Below are positions 46,395-58,265 of a stretch of 64,000 nt of DNA, one piece after another. The notes beneath the pieces were generated by a model. It did not search any database, was not told where the DNA came from, and saw nothing but the letters and a program-made list of their open reading frames with translations. Source of the DNA: Suillus spraguei. Lineage: Eukaryota > Basidiomycota > Agaricomycetes > Boletales > Suillaceae. Location of the stretch: NCBI GenBank assembly GCA_016800925.1, contig JABCPU010000140.1, positions 93,116 through 157,115 of the forward strand. The letters are read 5' to 3'. Numbering within the stretch: the first letter of the stretch is position 1; each line of letters starts with the position of its first letter. Made by a program: the position numbers and the translations under genes.

Positions 46395-48520
46395 ATCGAT
46401 AATTGAGGTGCCGGGTGCCGGGTACCAAGTCCCGAATCCAGGAACTCGAAACTGGAGATGCAAACTAGAGATTTCCTGAATTCCAGATACCCGGACACCC
46501 GAAACACAACACACAAGGTGAAAGATGTAAAGTCCATGTGTGGAGTCATCTAGTGCTGAGTGCCGGGTGCAGGTGCAGAGTACTGAAACTAGAAACTAGA
46601 AACTCGAGATTCGAGACAAAACAGACATCTACCAAAAATGTGTGGATCAAAGTTTTGTTGTTGCCTGACATGTGTCTGAGTCCGAGGACCGAACCCCGAA
46701 ATTGTAGACTACCAGATTTCGGGATTTGGGGTTCGGCACTCGAGATTCAAGATTTGAGATGAAAAAGATATCTACCAAAAATGTGTGGATCAAAGTCATT
46801 TTATTGCCTCACATTGTTTTCGGTCTCAAGTGCAAAAGCCAGAGTACCGAACTGCGAACCCCTAAATAGTAGACTACCAGATTTTGGAGTTTGGAGTTCG
46901 GCACTTAGAATGTGTGGATCAATAGGTGTCTATTGCCTCACATTGTTCTGAGTCCCGAGTTGCGAGTGCTGGGTGCCGGGGTTCAGGGATCAGCACTGAC
47001 AATATGTTGCTCAAGATCTTTCACATTATGAGTACCAAGTCCCGAGTGCCGAGTGCCGGGTGCCGGGTGCCGGAGCTCGGAAGTCCGAGTCCCGAGTGCC
47101 GGGTGCCGGAGTTCGGGGTTCGGCACATACAATATGTGGATCGAGGACTTTCACATTGTTTTGACTGCCGAACCCCGAGCTCCGGCACCCGGGAGTTAGC
47201 ACAATGTGAGGCAATACCATAATATTGATTTACACATGTTGAGTGCCGAACCCCGAGCTCCGGCACCCGGGAGCTGAGCACAATGTGAGGCAATACCATG
47301 ATATTGATTTACACAAGTTGAGTGCCGAACCCCGAGCTCCGGCACCCGGGAGCTAGCACAATGTGAGGCAATACCATAATATTGATTTACACATTTGAGT
47401 GCCGAACCCCGAGCTCCGGCACCCGGGAGTTAGCACAATGTGAGGCAATACCATAATATTGATTTACACATGTTGAGTGCCGAACCCCGAGCTCCGGCAC
47501 CCGGGAGTTAGCACAATGTGAGGCAATACCATAATATTGATTTACACATGTGGAGTGCCGAACCCCGAGCTCCGGCACCCGGGAGCTAGCACAATGTGAG
47601 GCAATACCATGATATTGATTTACACAAGTTGAGTGCCGAACCCCGAGCTCCGGCACCCGGCACTCGGTGTTCGGCACTCAACTTGTGTAAATAAATATCA
47701 TGGTGTTGCCTCACATTGTGCTCACTCCCGGGTGCCGGAGCTCGGGGTTCGGCACTCAACTTGTGTAAATCAATATCATGGTATTGCCTCACATGGTAAC
47801 CCAGCACTCGGTGATCGTGATTCGGGACTCAACTTTGTATTGCCTCACATTGTTCTAACTCACGGGTGGCGGGGTTCGGGGCTCGGTGTGAAAATATATG
47901 GATCGATATCTGTCTCAGTGTTATGAGTACCACGTCCCGAGTCCCGAGTGCCGGGTGCCGGAGTTCGGGGTTCGGCATTCAACATGTGTACATCAATATC
48001 TTTGTATTGACTCACATTGTTCTCACTCCCGGGTGCTGGGGTTCGGGGTTGGGTGGTTAAATATGTGGATCAATATCTTTCACATGGTTATGAGTCCCGA
48101 GTCCAGATTCCCAACTGCCGGGTGCCGGAGTTCGGGGTTCGGTACTCCCCACGTGTAAATCAATATCTTGGGATTGCCTCACATGTTTCTCACTCCCGGG
48201 TGCCGGGGTTCGGGGGTCAGTGATAGAAAATGTGCATCGACATCTTTCACATTGTTATAAGTTCCAAGGCCCGAGTCCCGAGTGCCGGGTGCCGGAGTTC
48301 GGGGTTCGGCACTGAACATGTGTAAATCAATATCTTTGTATTGCCTCATATTGTTCTAACTCCCGAGTGCCGGAGTTCGGGGTTCAGCACATCAGATATG
48401 TGGATCGATATCTGTCACATGGTGATGAGTCCCAACTCCAGGGTCCTGGGGTCCGGGGTTCGGCACTTCAGATATATGGAATGATATGTTTCACAATGTG
48501 ACCCGGCACCCGGCACAAGG
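46395..48520. repeat. Inner satellite block, left
   Basis: Tandem units built from CCGAGTGCCGGGTGCCGG, GTTCGGGGTTCGGCACT, CATGTGTAAATCAATAT and TTGCCTCACATTGT. Forward orientation at 46,395-47,165 and 47,660-48,520; inverted orientation between. No gene. Confidence 0.85.
47166..47660 (-). repeat. Inverted run of ~78-bp satellite units
   Basis: Six highly similar units whose GAGTGCCGAACCCCGAG word starts at 47,241, 47,320, 47,397, 47,475, 47,553 and 47,631 (period 77-79). They are reverse-complement to the flanking units, which gives the block a palindromic layout centred near 47,660 on one side and 47,165 on the other. Confidence 0.85.
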
Positions 48521-48696
48521 TAATCGACAGAGATGTTTCAAATTCTTTAAATTGTGTGTTGTGTTTCAGGTAGCCGGATATCCGGAAGTCGCGAAATATC
48601 ATTTGTGAATCTCCATTGTCCAGTTCCGGATGTCCGGACTTGGCATCCAGCACTGACATTCATTCAAACATTGTATATACATCTATGAACCTACAA

Positions 48697-50835
48697 TTAT
48701 GTAGCCATTTCACCCTCATCAGCAGAGGGTTCAACCTTCACCTCAACATCCATATCATCAGAATCATATTCTGGGACAAGGTTGCCCGGATCATCTGGGT
48801 CCACAAGTTCGCCGGACGTTTGTGGACCCTCAGGCTGAATCTGGCTCAGCTCAAATATGAGACCCTCAATGATAGATGCAGGCTGGACTTTCGGAGATGG
48901 AGGCTCCATTCCTGCCATATCCAAGTCAATGAGGGGAGCAAGTGCAGATGGGAGTGGTGAGATGGCCAGGGGGACGGATTGATCAAGCAAAAAGGTTGCA
49001 TTGACAGGAGAGTCGGGAAGTGGAAATGAAGGGTGCCGGTCCATGACTTTGCGACGAAGGCCCTCATGGAGGCGTTGCAGGGTATCAATCTTACCATCCT
49101 GCTCCGCCACACGAGCCTCAAGAAGAGCAATTCGAGCGGCACCATCCCGAATCGCAATTGCCATGGAATGGAGATCCGGCATGGGAACATCCAGTGCCGG
49201 ACGAGGCACTGGGGCGCTTGAAGACGGAATAGCTAAGTGAAAGATAAGGTCAGATGGTCATAGACAATTGGGGTGACTCACAAGCTGATGCAGGTGCAGG
49301 TGTCTTGGGGGCAGTGATTGTCTTGCTGCGCCCACGGGACTGTGCCTTGGGTGTGGTAACAGCAGGGACAGCTGGAGTGCCGGAGGGGCCACGAGATTGA
49401 CTGCGAGTTCGGGCTTTGGACTGCGAGGCAGCCGGCGCATTGGAGGGTGCTCTGGAAGGTGTCCTGGAGCGAGCCTGCCGGGTGGTTGACTTCCCTCGAA
49501 TACGTTTTGGCGGGGATCCCATGGATGCTGGGACACATTTGATCTTCTTGGTGGCGCAGCGGACGCACGACAAACATGGGGCACGGGTCCTCCTGTCCAA
49601 CCGAGTGGCGCAGGGCCACTTCTCCTGGGTGCAATAATGGCAGGGGTTGTTCTGTGGGTTCCATTAGTTGATGGACTCATTGGAATTCATTAGAGTACTC
49701 ACTGGGCCGGGAATGAGAATATCACCTGTATCCATGACTGCAGGTTCCTCAGCCGGAGTGCTGGACATTGCCTGGGGGGTCTCGACAACCTCCGGACGAC
49801 TGCCGGAGGTGGCCTGACAATGGGTAAGTACAGGCGGGAGGTCCGGACAAAGAATGATGACTCACCATCACCTTGGGTGGACTGCCGGCAATGAGCTGAT
49901 GATACATAAGCATTTTTCCAAGTGCCGGACAACTAAATATTACTTACTGAAGCAGGACCAAACAATTGCTTCTTTGGGGAACGTGGTGAACGAGGGGAAT
50001 GAGGCGTCCCTACACCAATTGTGGAAGGCCGGGGAACGTTGAGCGCCGGCACTCCACTCGAAATAGGCTACAGAAAATTGAGAGAATGAAAACAATGAGC
50101 TGGACGACATACCTGAACAATTGTGTCTTCATCATCTTCCGACTCCACAAGCACATTCTGCTTGACATGGCGAGTTGCCTTGACCCGCTTGCGACCCTTC
50201 TTGGCCGACTTCGGAGGTGAGGAAGAGTGTCCGGACATCATGGGGGACTTCCTCTTCCTGCTCCCTTCCACCTCCGGCTCTGGGTCAGCAACAACCGCCT
50301 TACCTTTTCCTTTGTCCCGGAGCTCGGAGGTGGCGTGGGTGGAAGAACCAGCGACATTGCCGGCGATGACGGGTGGGGAGGGAAGGTCCACAGTGATTGG
50401 GCCAATGGAAGGGTTAGGCATGACAGGGAGATCACCTGAATGGTCACCTAACGCCTCCCAGGCGCGAATCTTGCTGCGCCAGGAGTGTTTCAACACCCGG
50501 GGGTCGTCATGACCGATGCTGTGCCAGTTGGGCCACACCCGGGGAGTCATGGACCTGACTCTCATCAACTCCTTGGAGCAGGATGCAATGATGCCGGGCA
50601 TGTAAGGCCCTTTCTCATGCTCCCGGACAATCTCAGCCTACCCAGATCTTAGAAAAACCAAAAGTAAAATTAACACATGAATGGTGCTTACCACAAGATT
50701 AGTGACTTGTGCTGTCAGAGCAAGGTGGGCTTGGCCAGTGCCGGCAGGCATGAGCCGAGCCCCGGCGATGATGCCCACAATCTGAGCAGTGGTTGCCTTG
50801 AGACTGGCCAAAGAGGTTTCAACTGAAGTAGACAT
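48697..50835 (-). CDS. KDZ passenger gene 1: cysteine-cluster and coiled-coil protein, function unknown
   Basis: Multi-exon gene. Exon 1 (from 50,835, 'MSTSVETSLASLKATTAQIV') joins the next exon across a GTAAGC...GGGTAG intron to give 'LVAEIVREHEKGPYMPGIIA'. A basic segment follows with 'SRKRKSP' and 'KKGRKRVKATR', which looks like a nuclear-targeting region. Further on is a cysteine cluster, C-x2-C-x6-C-x11-C-x2-C-x2-C-x6-C ('PCHYCTQEKWPC', 'PCLSCVRCATKKIKC'), resembling fungal Zn-cluster DNA-binding domains, then Ser/Arg-rich sequence. The last exon has a coiled coil ('ALLEARVAEQDGKIDTLQRL') and an acidic tail. Probably a nuclear, DNA- or chromatin-associated protein that travels with the transposon; inferred from domains only. 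Confidence 0.7.
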
Positions 50836-51054
50836 TTGGATTGACTTGAAAGATGTGAAAAGCTGGAGATAAGTTTGAAATCTGTGATCACTTGGATGAA
50901 GTTTCAAAAGAAACCAGACAATTGAAGGACAATCTTGATAAGCGTTGATTGTTTGTCTTTGTTTGGTCGTGGTTCAACTTTCGGCCGTTGCCAGCCATGT
51001 GTTGAACTTCGAAGTTATCAGTTATCAATCAGTTTGATCAGTTGATCAGACATC

Positions 51055-52071
51055 ATGAGATCTCAACCAGCAGTCAGATTTTATGAACCTCCGGTCACTG
51101 AATACAACTCAATGGATGTGGATGATTCAACCGAGTCCCGGATTTCACTAGGTATGTTGTGCTTTCAGTACAGCTCTCAATTGACCGGAGATGGACCAGA
51201 TGCACTGGATGATGTATACCTTGGGCCGGATGATGAGACTGAGTCCCGGATTTCATCAGGTATGTGTTGCTTTGAGTATATCTTACAATTGACTGGACAT
51301 TTATTAGATCCAAGTGAAGATGTATACCTTGGGCCGGATGATGAGATCGACTATGATTCTGGGTCATCAGGTGTTCCGGATGTCTTGGATGCAGTTTCTG
51401 GTAGGTTTCTCAATTCACATTTAGATAATCCAACTTTGGATGTTCATTCAATCCATCCAGATCATTTATACCCGGCTCAGCCTGAGGAACTGCCTTTGTT
51501 CAACGATCCGGACTTGTACCTAGGGCCTGATGATGATCTTATTGATTGTGATGAAGCACCGGAATGTGCTGATGTTGAGACTGATGCTCCGGCTATCCCA
51601 GGAATAGCAATTCCAGGTGAGTTCACCCATACAATCTCATTTTTATTGTTGATGTGATGTCCCAAGCACATGCAACACCTCCTAAATGTCAGTCCCCCAT
51701 ACCGGAACTCAGCAATGAAGACCTGCGTGCCATGCTTAGGGAGTTCATGCCCCTAGGGTCATATGATCAAACAGAATGTGAGGATTTAATTGTTCATCAT
51801 GTATCTTTCTGCTAATTTTCTTGAAGTTGAATCAATTCTGGATCGCCTGGACCATTACCAACAGCGTCATGACCATCTTCCGGAGCCTACCGTACATCAA
51901 CTCCTCGAGGCCGACCGACCATTCCGAGTGGCTTGGGCTGACACATCCGACAAACTCAGAAGAGCTGATATGGACCTCCGGAGGTTGCAAAGGGCCAAAC
52001 AGATGAGCTCTGAATTGCTGCTTGTATTAGATACCCTCATTGAAAAGTGTGATGATCAACCCCATATGTAA
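51055..52071 (+). CDS. KDZ passenger gene 2: acidic repeat protein, function unknown
   Basis: Divergent from passenger gene 1 with about 220 bases between starts. Small introns (GTATGT...AG and GTAGGT...TTTAG) separate short exons that repeat the motif 'DVYLGPDDE' with 'ESRIS' next to it, so the exons themselves appear duplicated. A later 'NDPDLYLGPDDD' is a third copy. After a GTGAGT intron near 51,616 and another near 51,800 the final exon encodes a helical C-terminus ('RPFRVAWADTSDKLRRADMD', 'QRAKQMSSELLLVLDTLI') ending at 52,071. Very acidic overall. I do not recognise a catalytic domain. Exact joins of the last introns are uncertain. Confidence 0.6.
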
Positions 52072-52563
52072 ATATTTTGATATTCATTCACATACTTACA
52101 TCATGTTCACCACTGAATTTTTCATGTATAACAATGACATTTCCAATTGATTTTAGATGATGCACACACCCAATTGTCCCATTCCAACAGCCAATTATTG
52201 ATTCCCGGGGTCCGGAGCTCGGTGATTGGGATTCATCCGGAACTCGGTGATCGGGTTTCGTGATATTTGGATTTTCATTCACATACTTAAATCATGTGAA
52301 CCACTGAATTTTTCATGTATATCAATGACAGTTCCAATGTATTTTAGATGATGCACAAACCCTAATCTCTAATACCAACTACCAATGATTGATACTTGGG
52401 TGCCGGACCTCGGTGATCGGGAGTCGTCCGGAACTCGGTGATCAGGATACGTCCGGAACTCGGTGCTTAGGATTCAACATTTTGGAAGTGGGACACTGTG
52501 TTTTAAGAAGTGTGACAAATGATGAAAATGTGGTAAACATGGGGGCAGTTTGGTATATGTACA
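52072..52563. repeat. Tandem duplication between passenger genes
   Basis: A ~110-base segment (CATTCACATACTTA...TTTTAGATGATGCAC) occurs at about 52,085-52,170 and 52,270-52,360. Each is followed by variations of GTCCGGA-GCTCGGTGATCGGG. No gene. Confidence 0.7.
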
Positions 52564-54425
52564 TTATTTCCTTCCCCTTGCCCTGGTTACTCGAAGTGTA
52601 CTCTCTACCGGCTTTTGAGACTTACTCCGGGTGGTCCTTGCGGATGGTTCAATGACAGCTTTCTTGCCTTGTATACTCCTTGGTTCCGGCGATGCGTTCC
52701 TCTCTTCCACTTCCTCAGTGATCCCGGCCAGGAGGTCGCCCATCCGTGATGTCAAAAGTGCACCTGCCTTGGCCGGCCTGGCCGGGCGAGGCTCCGGCAT
52801 TGAACATGGAACTTCTGTCTCCTTGGGTGCTGAAGATGGGTGTGCTATTTGTCTGGGTTTCTTCAGTGGGGATCGACCATCAGCCGAGTCATCATCAATG
52901 TCATCCTCCTTGTCATGAGTTTCACTGTCGGTATCACTCTCGGCTTCGGTTGATGGATCCCGGGGCCTTCGGAGAGTTCCACTCTTCTGCATTCTCACTT
53001 GACGAGTCAGACGCGATGGCGACTTGCCGGATACCACGGATGGTACCATGTCCCCATCCTTGTTCTTCCATGCTTTGAACAGAAATGTTGAATCTTTTCC
53101 TGTTTCCTGCTGAGCATACCAGAAATTGAGCAAGGCCGTTGTGTCCCAGTTTTGCAACTTCGAAGGCTCCTTCAGGTCAATATCCGCCGGAAGATACTTT
53201 CTTGCCACAAAGTCATCCTGACTTTGTACGAGGGCACTCCATGGCACGACAGCCTTGTCATTCCCGGAACATATTCCTGTGTCCACGCATTCAGCAACAG
53301 CTCAGATGTTGCCACGAAAGACTCACTGTAGTGCGATGTAAGAAACGCCCTGACTATGGCTTTCTTCTCCTCAAGTTTTGTTTCCGTGATGTCTGGAAGC
53401 AACGGCATCCCATTTCCATCTTTGTCGAGTTCCAAAGCTGGTTTTCTGACTCTTTTGCGACCTCCCTTGACCTGTCGTCCTCCGTCCTGTGCCCCGGCAC
53501 CTATCATTGTGATGATCAACGAATTCATTCTTGCATCCAAAGTTCAAACACTCACCGAACTGTTCCTGGGCGTACTCCTGCCATACTGGCTCAATGTCCT
53601 CCCAGTCCTTAGTCTTCATGAAGCTGTCCCCATCTCCTAATGCCTCATTATCATCATGCCTGCACACATATATTGAGATCCAAGATCGGCGATGACGGAC
53701 ACAATTGACTTACATCCCGAACAGAACCTCTCCCTGTTCATTCTTCCAAGCTGACAACACAAAAACTCTCATCCCGCATTGCCTCCACATCTCTTTCGAA
53801 AAGTGCTCCATATATGCCGGTCCCTTCTTACGAGCAACTTCTGCTTGTATCTCCGGAGGAGGAAAGCTGTTTGACCATTCTTCCGCTGTTTCTTTTGCCT
53901 TCTCCAACTCGTCGTCGTCCAATTCAGCCATGACTCTCTTCACAGCCCCCTGATAATGTTTGAACATCCTGGGATCTCCCGGCTTTGCCCCGGACTCGTC
54001 CTCAATCCTCTTTAGCACCTCTTCGCGCTTCTGCTGGTAGACCACCATCCTAGGCGTCCATTTCCTCCCATACTTTATCATGTCCTTCCTTTCCTTCCTT
54101 TTCTTGTTGTTGAACAACCAAGTGTTATACATCTGAGAGTTGATGGAAGAATAAGATGTTAAAATTGTAGTTTTTCAACACAACGAAGACGCATCACCTG
54201 CTTCCTCTTTTTCCATTGTCCTTGGTCGACTTTAGGAGCAAACAACCTGGCTGCCCTGGCAATTGCAGTGAAAACCCCTCGCTTCTCACCCCTTTTGGCC
54301 GCGGTCCACTCAGGAAGGTAGTTCTTCAACTCCGAAATTTCGTTTTCCGTGAGCTTCTGTGTCTGTGGTTGACGTGCCCTATTTCTGCCGGAAGTCAAGT
54401 GAGTGGAATGACCCGTCCTTGCCAT
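52564..54425 (-). CDS. KDZ passenger gene 3: large charged protein, function unknown
   Basis: Starts at 54,425 ('MARTGHSTHLTSGRNRARQP'), with 'EISELKNYLPEWTAAKR' near the N-terminus. Introns with clear GT...AG ends lead to exons with 'MYNTWLFNNKKRKERK', 'YGRKWTPRMVVYQQKR' and 'KKGPAYMEHFSKEMWRQCGM', then 'FVLSAWKNEQGEV'. A later exon has 'DWEDIEPVWQEYAQEQFG', and the next a basic stretch 'GGRKRVRKPALELDKDGNG'. The C-terminal exon ends in a Ser/Asp/Glu-rich and basic tail ('ESTLRVTRARGRK', stop at 52,564). I recall similar uncharacterised proteins near KDZ transposases in other mushrooms. No known domain is visible; the basic segments suggest a nuclear protein. Confidence 0.7.
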
Positions 54426-54662
54426 GGTGAATCAAATTGCAGAATGGGCTGAGGATAAGCAAGGTGGAAGAATGAACGAATTGACAGAAGTTGATCTTTG
54501 ACAAAAGCCTAACAGTAGCTTAATTGAGCTATATTGGTCCCGAAGCCATAAATGGACATAAATTTGTAATGAGTCGGCAGGACTGTATGACACCACAATG
54601 TAATAAAAATTCATTCCACCTGAGCAGATGCTTTGCTTGCAACATTAGCATTATAAAATAAG

Positions 54663-57600
54663 ATGAAGATAGGTAGATGCACCCCATTGCAAAAATCCCA
54701 CAGGGTAGAAGCAAGGGGCAGCAAGGGTAGAAAGATTTGGGTCAAGGTCCCACTTGCAAGCACAAGACGACGAGCCTACAGGTCCATGCCTCACTCTCCC
54801 CCAGAATCACCAACACTTCAGCCTGTTCAGGCACCACCTCCTTGGGATGACTTTCCTGACAATACATACGAGCAAGACCAAGGCTCATTTGAGCCATTGC
54901 AACTCCCAAAAACCATGGCAAGTTCATGTTAAATGTTGGAGTGTCATTCAAACTATAGCTCAATATAAAAAATGCAGAGTCAAAATGACTACCTCAGGCA
55001 ATGGCTGCCAAGGCAGGAATCATATCTGCATCACCTCCTGGATCGAGAAGCTCCACCAGAAGACAGGAGATGCATCATCTGCCACCAGGATGGGGTCTAC
55101 AAATGTCAAGATTGTCTTGGCGAGCCTCTCTATTGCACGGGCTGTTGCAGGAGTCAACATCGTTGCAATCCTTTCCACTGGATCAGTCAATGGAATGGTC
55201 AATTCTTCGAGCGGAGTTGTCTCGCTCATGTCGGACTCACCATACACCTCGGGCATGATGGCAAGCAATGTCCGGTGCTCACAGATAGGTGGGATTTGTT
55301 CGAAGGAGATGAACCTGAAGATCAGCTTGAGCCCGAAGATCTTCCGTCTGTGTCGGGACCTGAGTTCCAGCCGAAGGAAAACACCATGGTCATCGTTGAC
55401 AAGTCCGGAGTTCACCGCCTCGAGGTTCGCTGCTGCGATTGTCCAAATGCCATGAGTCCGGACATTCAAATGTTTCGGCATGGATTTTTCCCTGCATCGT
55501 TTAACAGGCCGAAGACCGTGTTTACCTTCGGAGTGCTGGATGATTTTCTATTGGACAACCTTGAATGCGGCACCTCCGCAATGAACTATTACAGTAAGCT
55601 CCGGCGAATGACCTCGAGCATGTTTCCACACCTTGTTCCGGTAATGCTATTTGTGCTTCATCTAAAGGACATGATGTTGACACAGGCCGTGGCAAGGATC
55701 GATACAGAGAGCTCATGAGAGTCGCTCGACAGTGGAGGCAGTTGAAGACCATGAAATGGCATGGCTATGGCCATCGTTCTGACATCCCGAACGCAGGAGA
55801 TCTTGCATTATTTTGCCCGGCATGTCCTCAGCCTGGGATTAATGTATCTTTGTCAGGGGATGAATCACTTGATGAGTGAGTCATGTTCAATACCGAAGTG
55901 AACTCGGCGATGATAAGAACTCCAAGCTGGAAATACACCCGGTCATTTGTGATGGACGGAAATTTCAAAGCTGAACACCTGCATCCCATTAATCCCCTCG
56001 ATGAAGTTTGGCTTTCAGATGGGCTTGGATTCATGGTCGGAAAGGACAGGTATAACATGCATCTTGCGGAGGCTGCTGACACGGTGGAAAAATCGAGCTG
56101 CAACAATCACCGGGCGGTCAATCAAGCAAATGCGGCGCGGCACAAGCTTGAGTCCACAGGAATCGGGGGAGTTGCCTGCGCCCGGCATGGGTGCTTTGTC
56201 CCTCACTCGATGGTTGATTTTCAGAAAGGGGAAAGGCAAGCCAAACATGCCAATCGACATTCACTAGTTGACCATGCATCATTTGCAGACAAATGAACAT
56301 GGACTACGCCCTTTGTGAGGCTGCCCAGCACAACATGGAAGGCATTACCAGGGCTGTCACCTTCTATGACATCAATTGTCAATACAACAAGCACTTTCGT
56401 GTTCGGGTGGATCGAAGCCGATACCTTGACATGGTACCGGAACTGACCATCATTCCTGGAATCGGGTTGTGGCATGTGCATGGACATCAGGACAGTTGCT
56501 ATGTCCGATATGCTTCAAATTTTATTGAAGGCATTGGCCGGATTGATGGAGAGATCATGGAGACCCTATGGGCGCGTCTCAACCTGATTTCCCCTGCCGC
56601 TCGGGGAATGTCATCCCCGCACCGAAAGGAATGTCTTGATTATCAGATGAACGATTCCAATTTCTGCAAGATGATCCGCATGAAAAGGACTCTTTGCCGG
56701 AAATACAAGCTGGCGAAGAATGGCATCGCCGAAAGTGGCAAGGCTTTCGACAGACTTGATGAAGCTGCACCCGGCAATTTAAAGACACAATGGTTAGCCA
56801 GCGAGATGGTCGCTCAGTCCAAGAGAATCAGGGATCCTGCGGCGATGGATTTATATGAAATCAATATCAAGAAGGGTAAGTTAACATTCTTTGTCTCCGT
56901 GGAGCTCCGCATTCATTTTTCACTTAGCACCAAGCAAAAAGGAGATCGAGCTTAGACTACTAGAAGCGGGTAATGCCCGTCATGCAGCACCCTCTCGCAG
57001 ATCTGTGGCAACATGGATATCCATTGGGTTGGCAATTGAAGAGGCTCAAATTGCATTGCTCATCGAGGTCCGCAGAATTGGAAGACGATCGACGGAGACA
57101 CAGAGATTAGATATCGCCCGGCAACGCGATCGTATTCAAGGCCAGATAGATGAATTCACTCGGTCTGCTCTTACGCATCTGGGAGAGGGATTTGATGCAG
57201 ATGACGATCCTGACGACTTGAACATAGATATTCTTGACGATATCGATGATGACCCGGCGGATTTCACCGAGACATCTGATGCATGGACAAACTCCCCTGA
57301 GCTCACCATAATTCCATTGCCATCAAACCTCGGGGTTGAACATTGCAGACGCTGTATGGCAGAGGATCTGATTCCGTTGGAGATGTCCCTTCGTGAAGGG
57401 CAGGCCAATGATGCCCTGCACAATCTCCGCATTCACTTGTGCAACAAGGCTATCCTGTTCCGAACAACAGTTAGGCAAGCCAAATCTCAAGCCCTAAAAA
57501 CTCGAGCGTGGTCCCAGGTGACCTCAGTGCAGCAGGCAGTATCCCTACATGCCAGTATATATACAAAAACCAGGAAGCAAATGATACAACTTGAGCCGGG

Positions 57601-58094
57601 GCCAGACCAGCTTCAGAAATACAAACCCCTGCTTCGCGAGCAGCTCAAAATCAGCACTGCCATCGGCGATCCAAACGCCCGAGGTCAGCGAAATGAGTCC
57701 CTCGCTTGGTTCTGGTCAGTGGAAGTCGACATGGAGGGTCCAGAAAATTCCTGGAATGAGGAATGTGAGTTCGGGCATGCTTGATATATTCCGTGGTGAG
57801 CTGACAGGACCCATCCCAAGTTTACCGAGTTCATTGGCTTCGGGCAAAGGCACTACGGGATCGATGGATGGAAGAAATATCATTGGTGCAATCAGAGATG
57901 GATTGGACGTGCAACTTTTTCTTGTGGAAGGCAACCACATGGGGTGCCCGGATGCAGGATCATTGTTGAAACAACTTCCGGGTCATGCATGCTATGCCGG
58001 ACGGCAGTCTCAAATGTATTCCTTACTAGCTCAGGATGCACAGGCAGCATTTCAAGACCTGCAGCCCTCGTTTATCGATGGTGCACATGAATGA
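54663..58094 (+). CDS. KDZ transposase, probably damaged
   Basis: Cut-and-paste transposase of the KDZ class (RNase H-like DDE fold). In order: a basic Pro-rich N-terminus from 54,663; 'QNDYLRQWLPRQESYL'; the KDZ-associated cysteine cluster ('CIICHQDGVYKCQDC', 'YCTGCCRSQHRCNPFH', 55,068-55,170); 'LECGTSAMNYYSKLRRMTS'; and the catalytic core. Likely metal-binding residues are Asp at 55,955 ('VMDGNFKAEH'), Asp at 56,368 ('FYDINCQYN') and Glu at 56,551 ('GRIDGEIMETLWA'). Introns fit at 55,640, 55,876, 56,876 and 57,770 (joining 'NEE' to 'FYRVHWLRAKALRDRW'). Two defects: near 56,234 the expected intron lacks a GT donor and the frame does not rejoin 'NMDYALCEAAQHN' cleanly, and near 57,950 the frame shifts before the terminal 'PGHACYAGRQSQMY'. 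The catalytic residues are all present. Confidence 0.85.
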
Positions 58095-58265
58095 ATTTGT
58101 TTTGCTGATGAAACGCATATTTGACACCCAAACATTGAGTCCCGGGAATTGTCCGGGTCAGCCCATGTCGGAGTTTGAATTTCTAATCCATCCATCAGTG
58201 ACTCATATCATCAGCTCTTTACCATCTGTCAGTGTCATTCCCAGCGTCACACTCTTGCATTAGCC

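Noticed and set aside
46926..48223. Several open frames with repeated 'SRVPELGVRHS' type peptides
   Set aside because: Translations of the satellite units on both strands; the frames exist only because the period is close to a multiple of three.
46395..48520. Possible CRISPR-like array because of regular repeats
   Set aside because: Units are contiguous with no unique spacers, partly inverted, and the genome is fungal.
57591..58094. Separate gene suggested by a 167-codon frame
   Set aside because: It overlaps the end of the transposase; an adjacent frame continues the KDZ C-terminus after an intron, and the terminal part of this frame is the frameshifted transposase tail.
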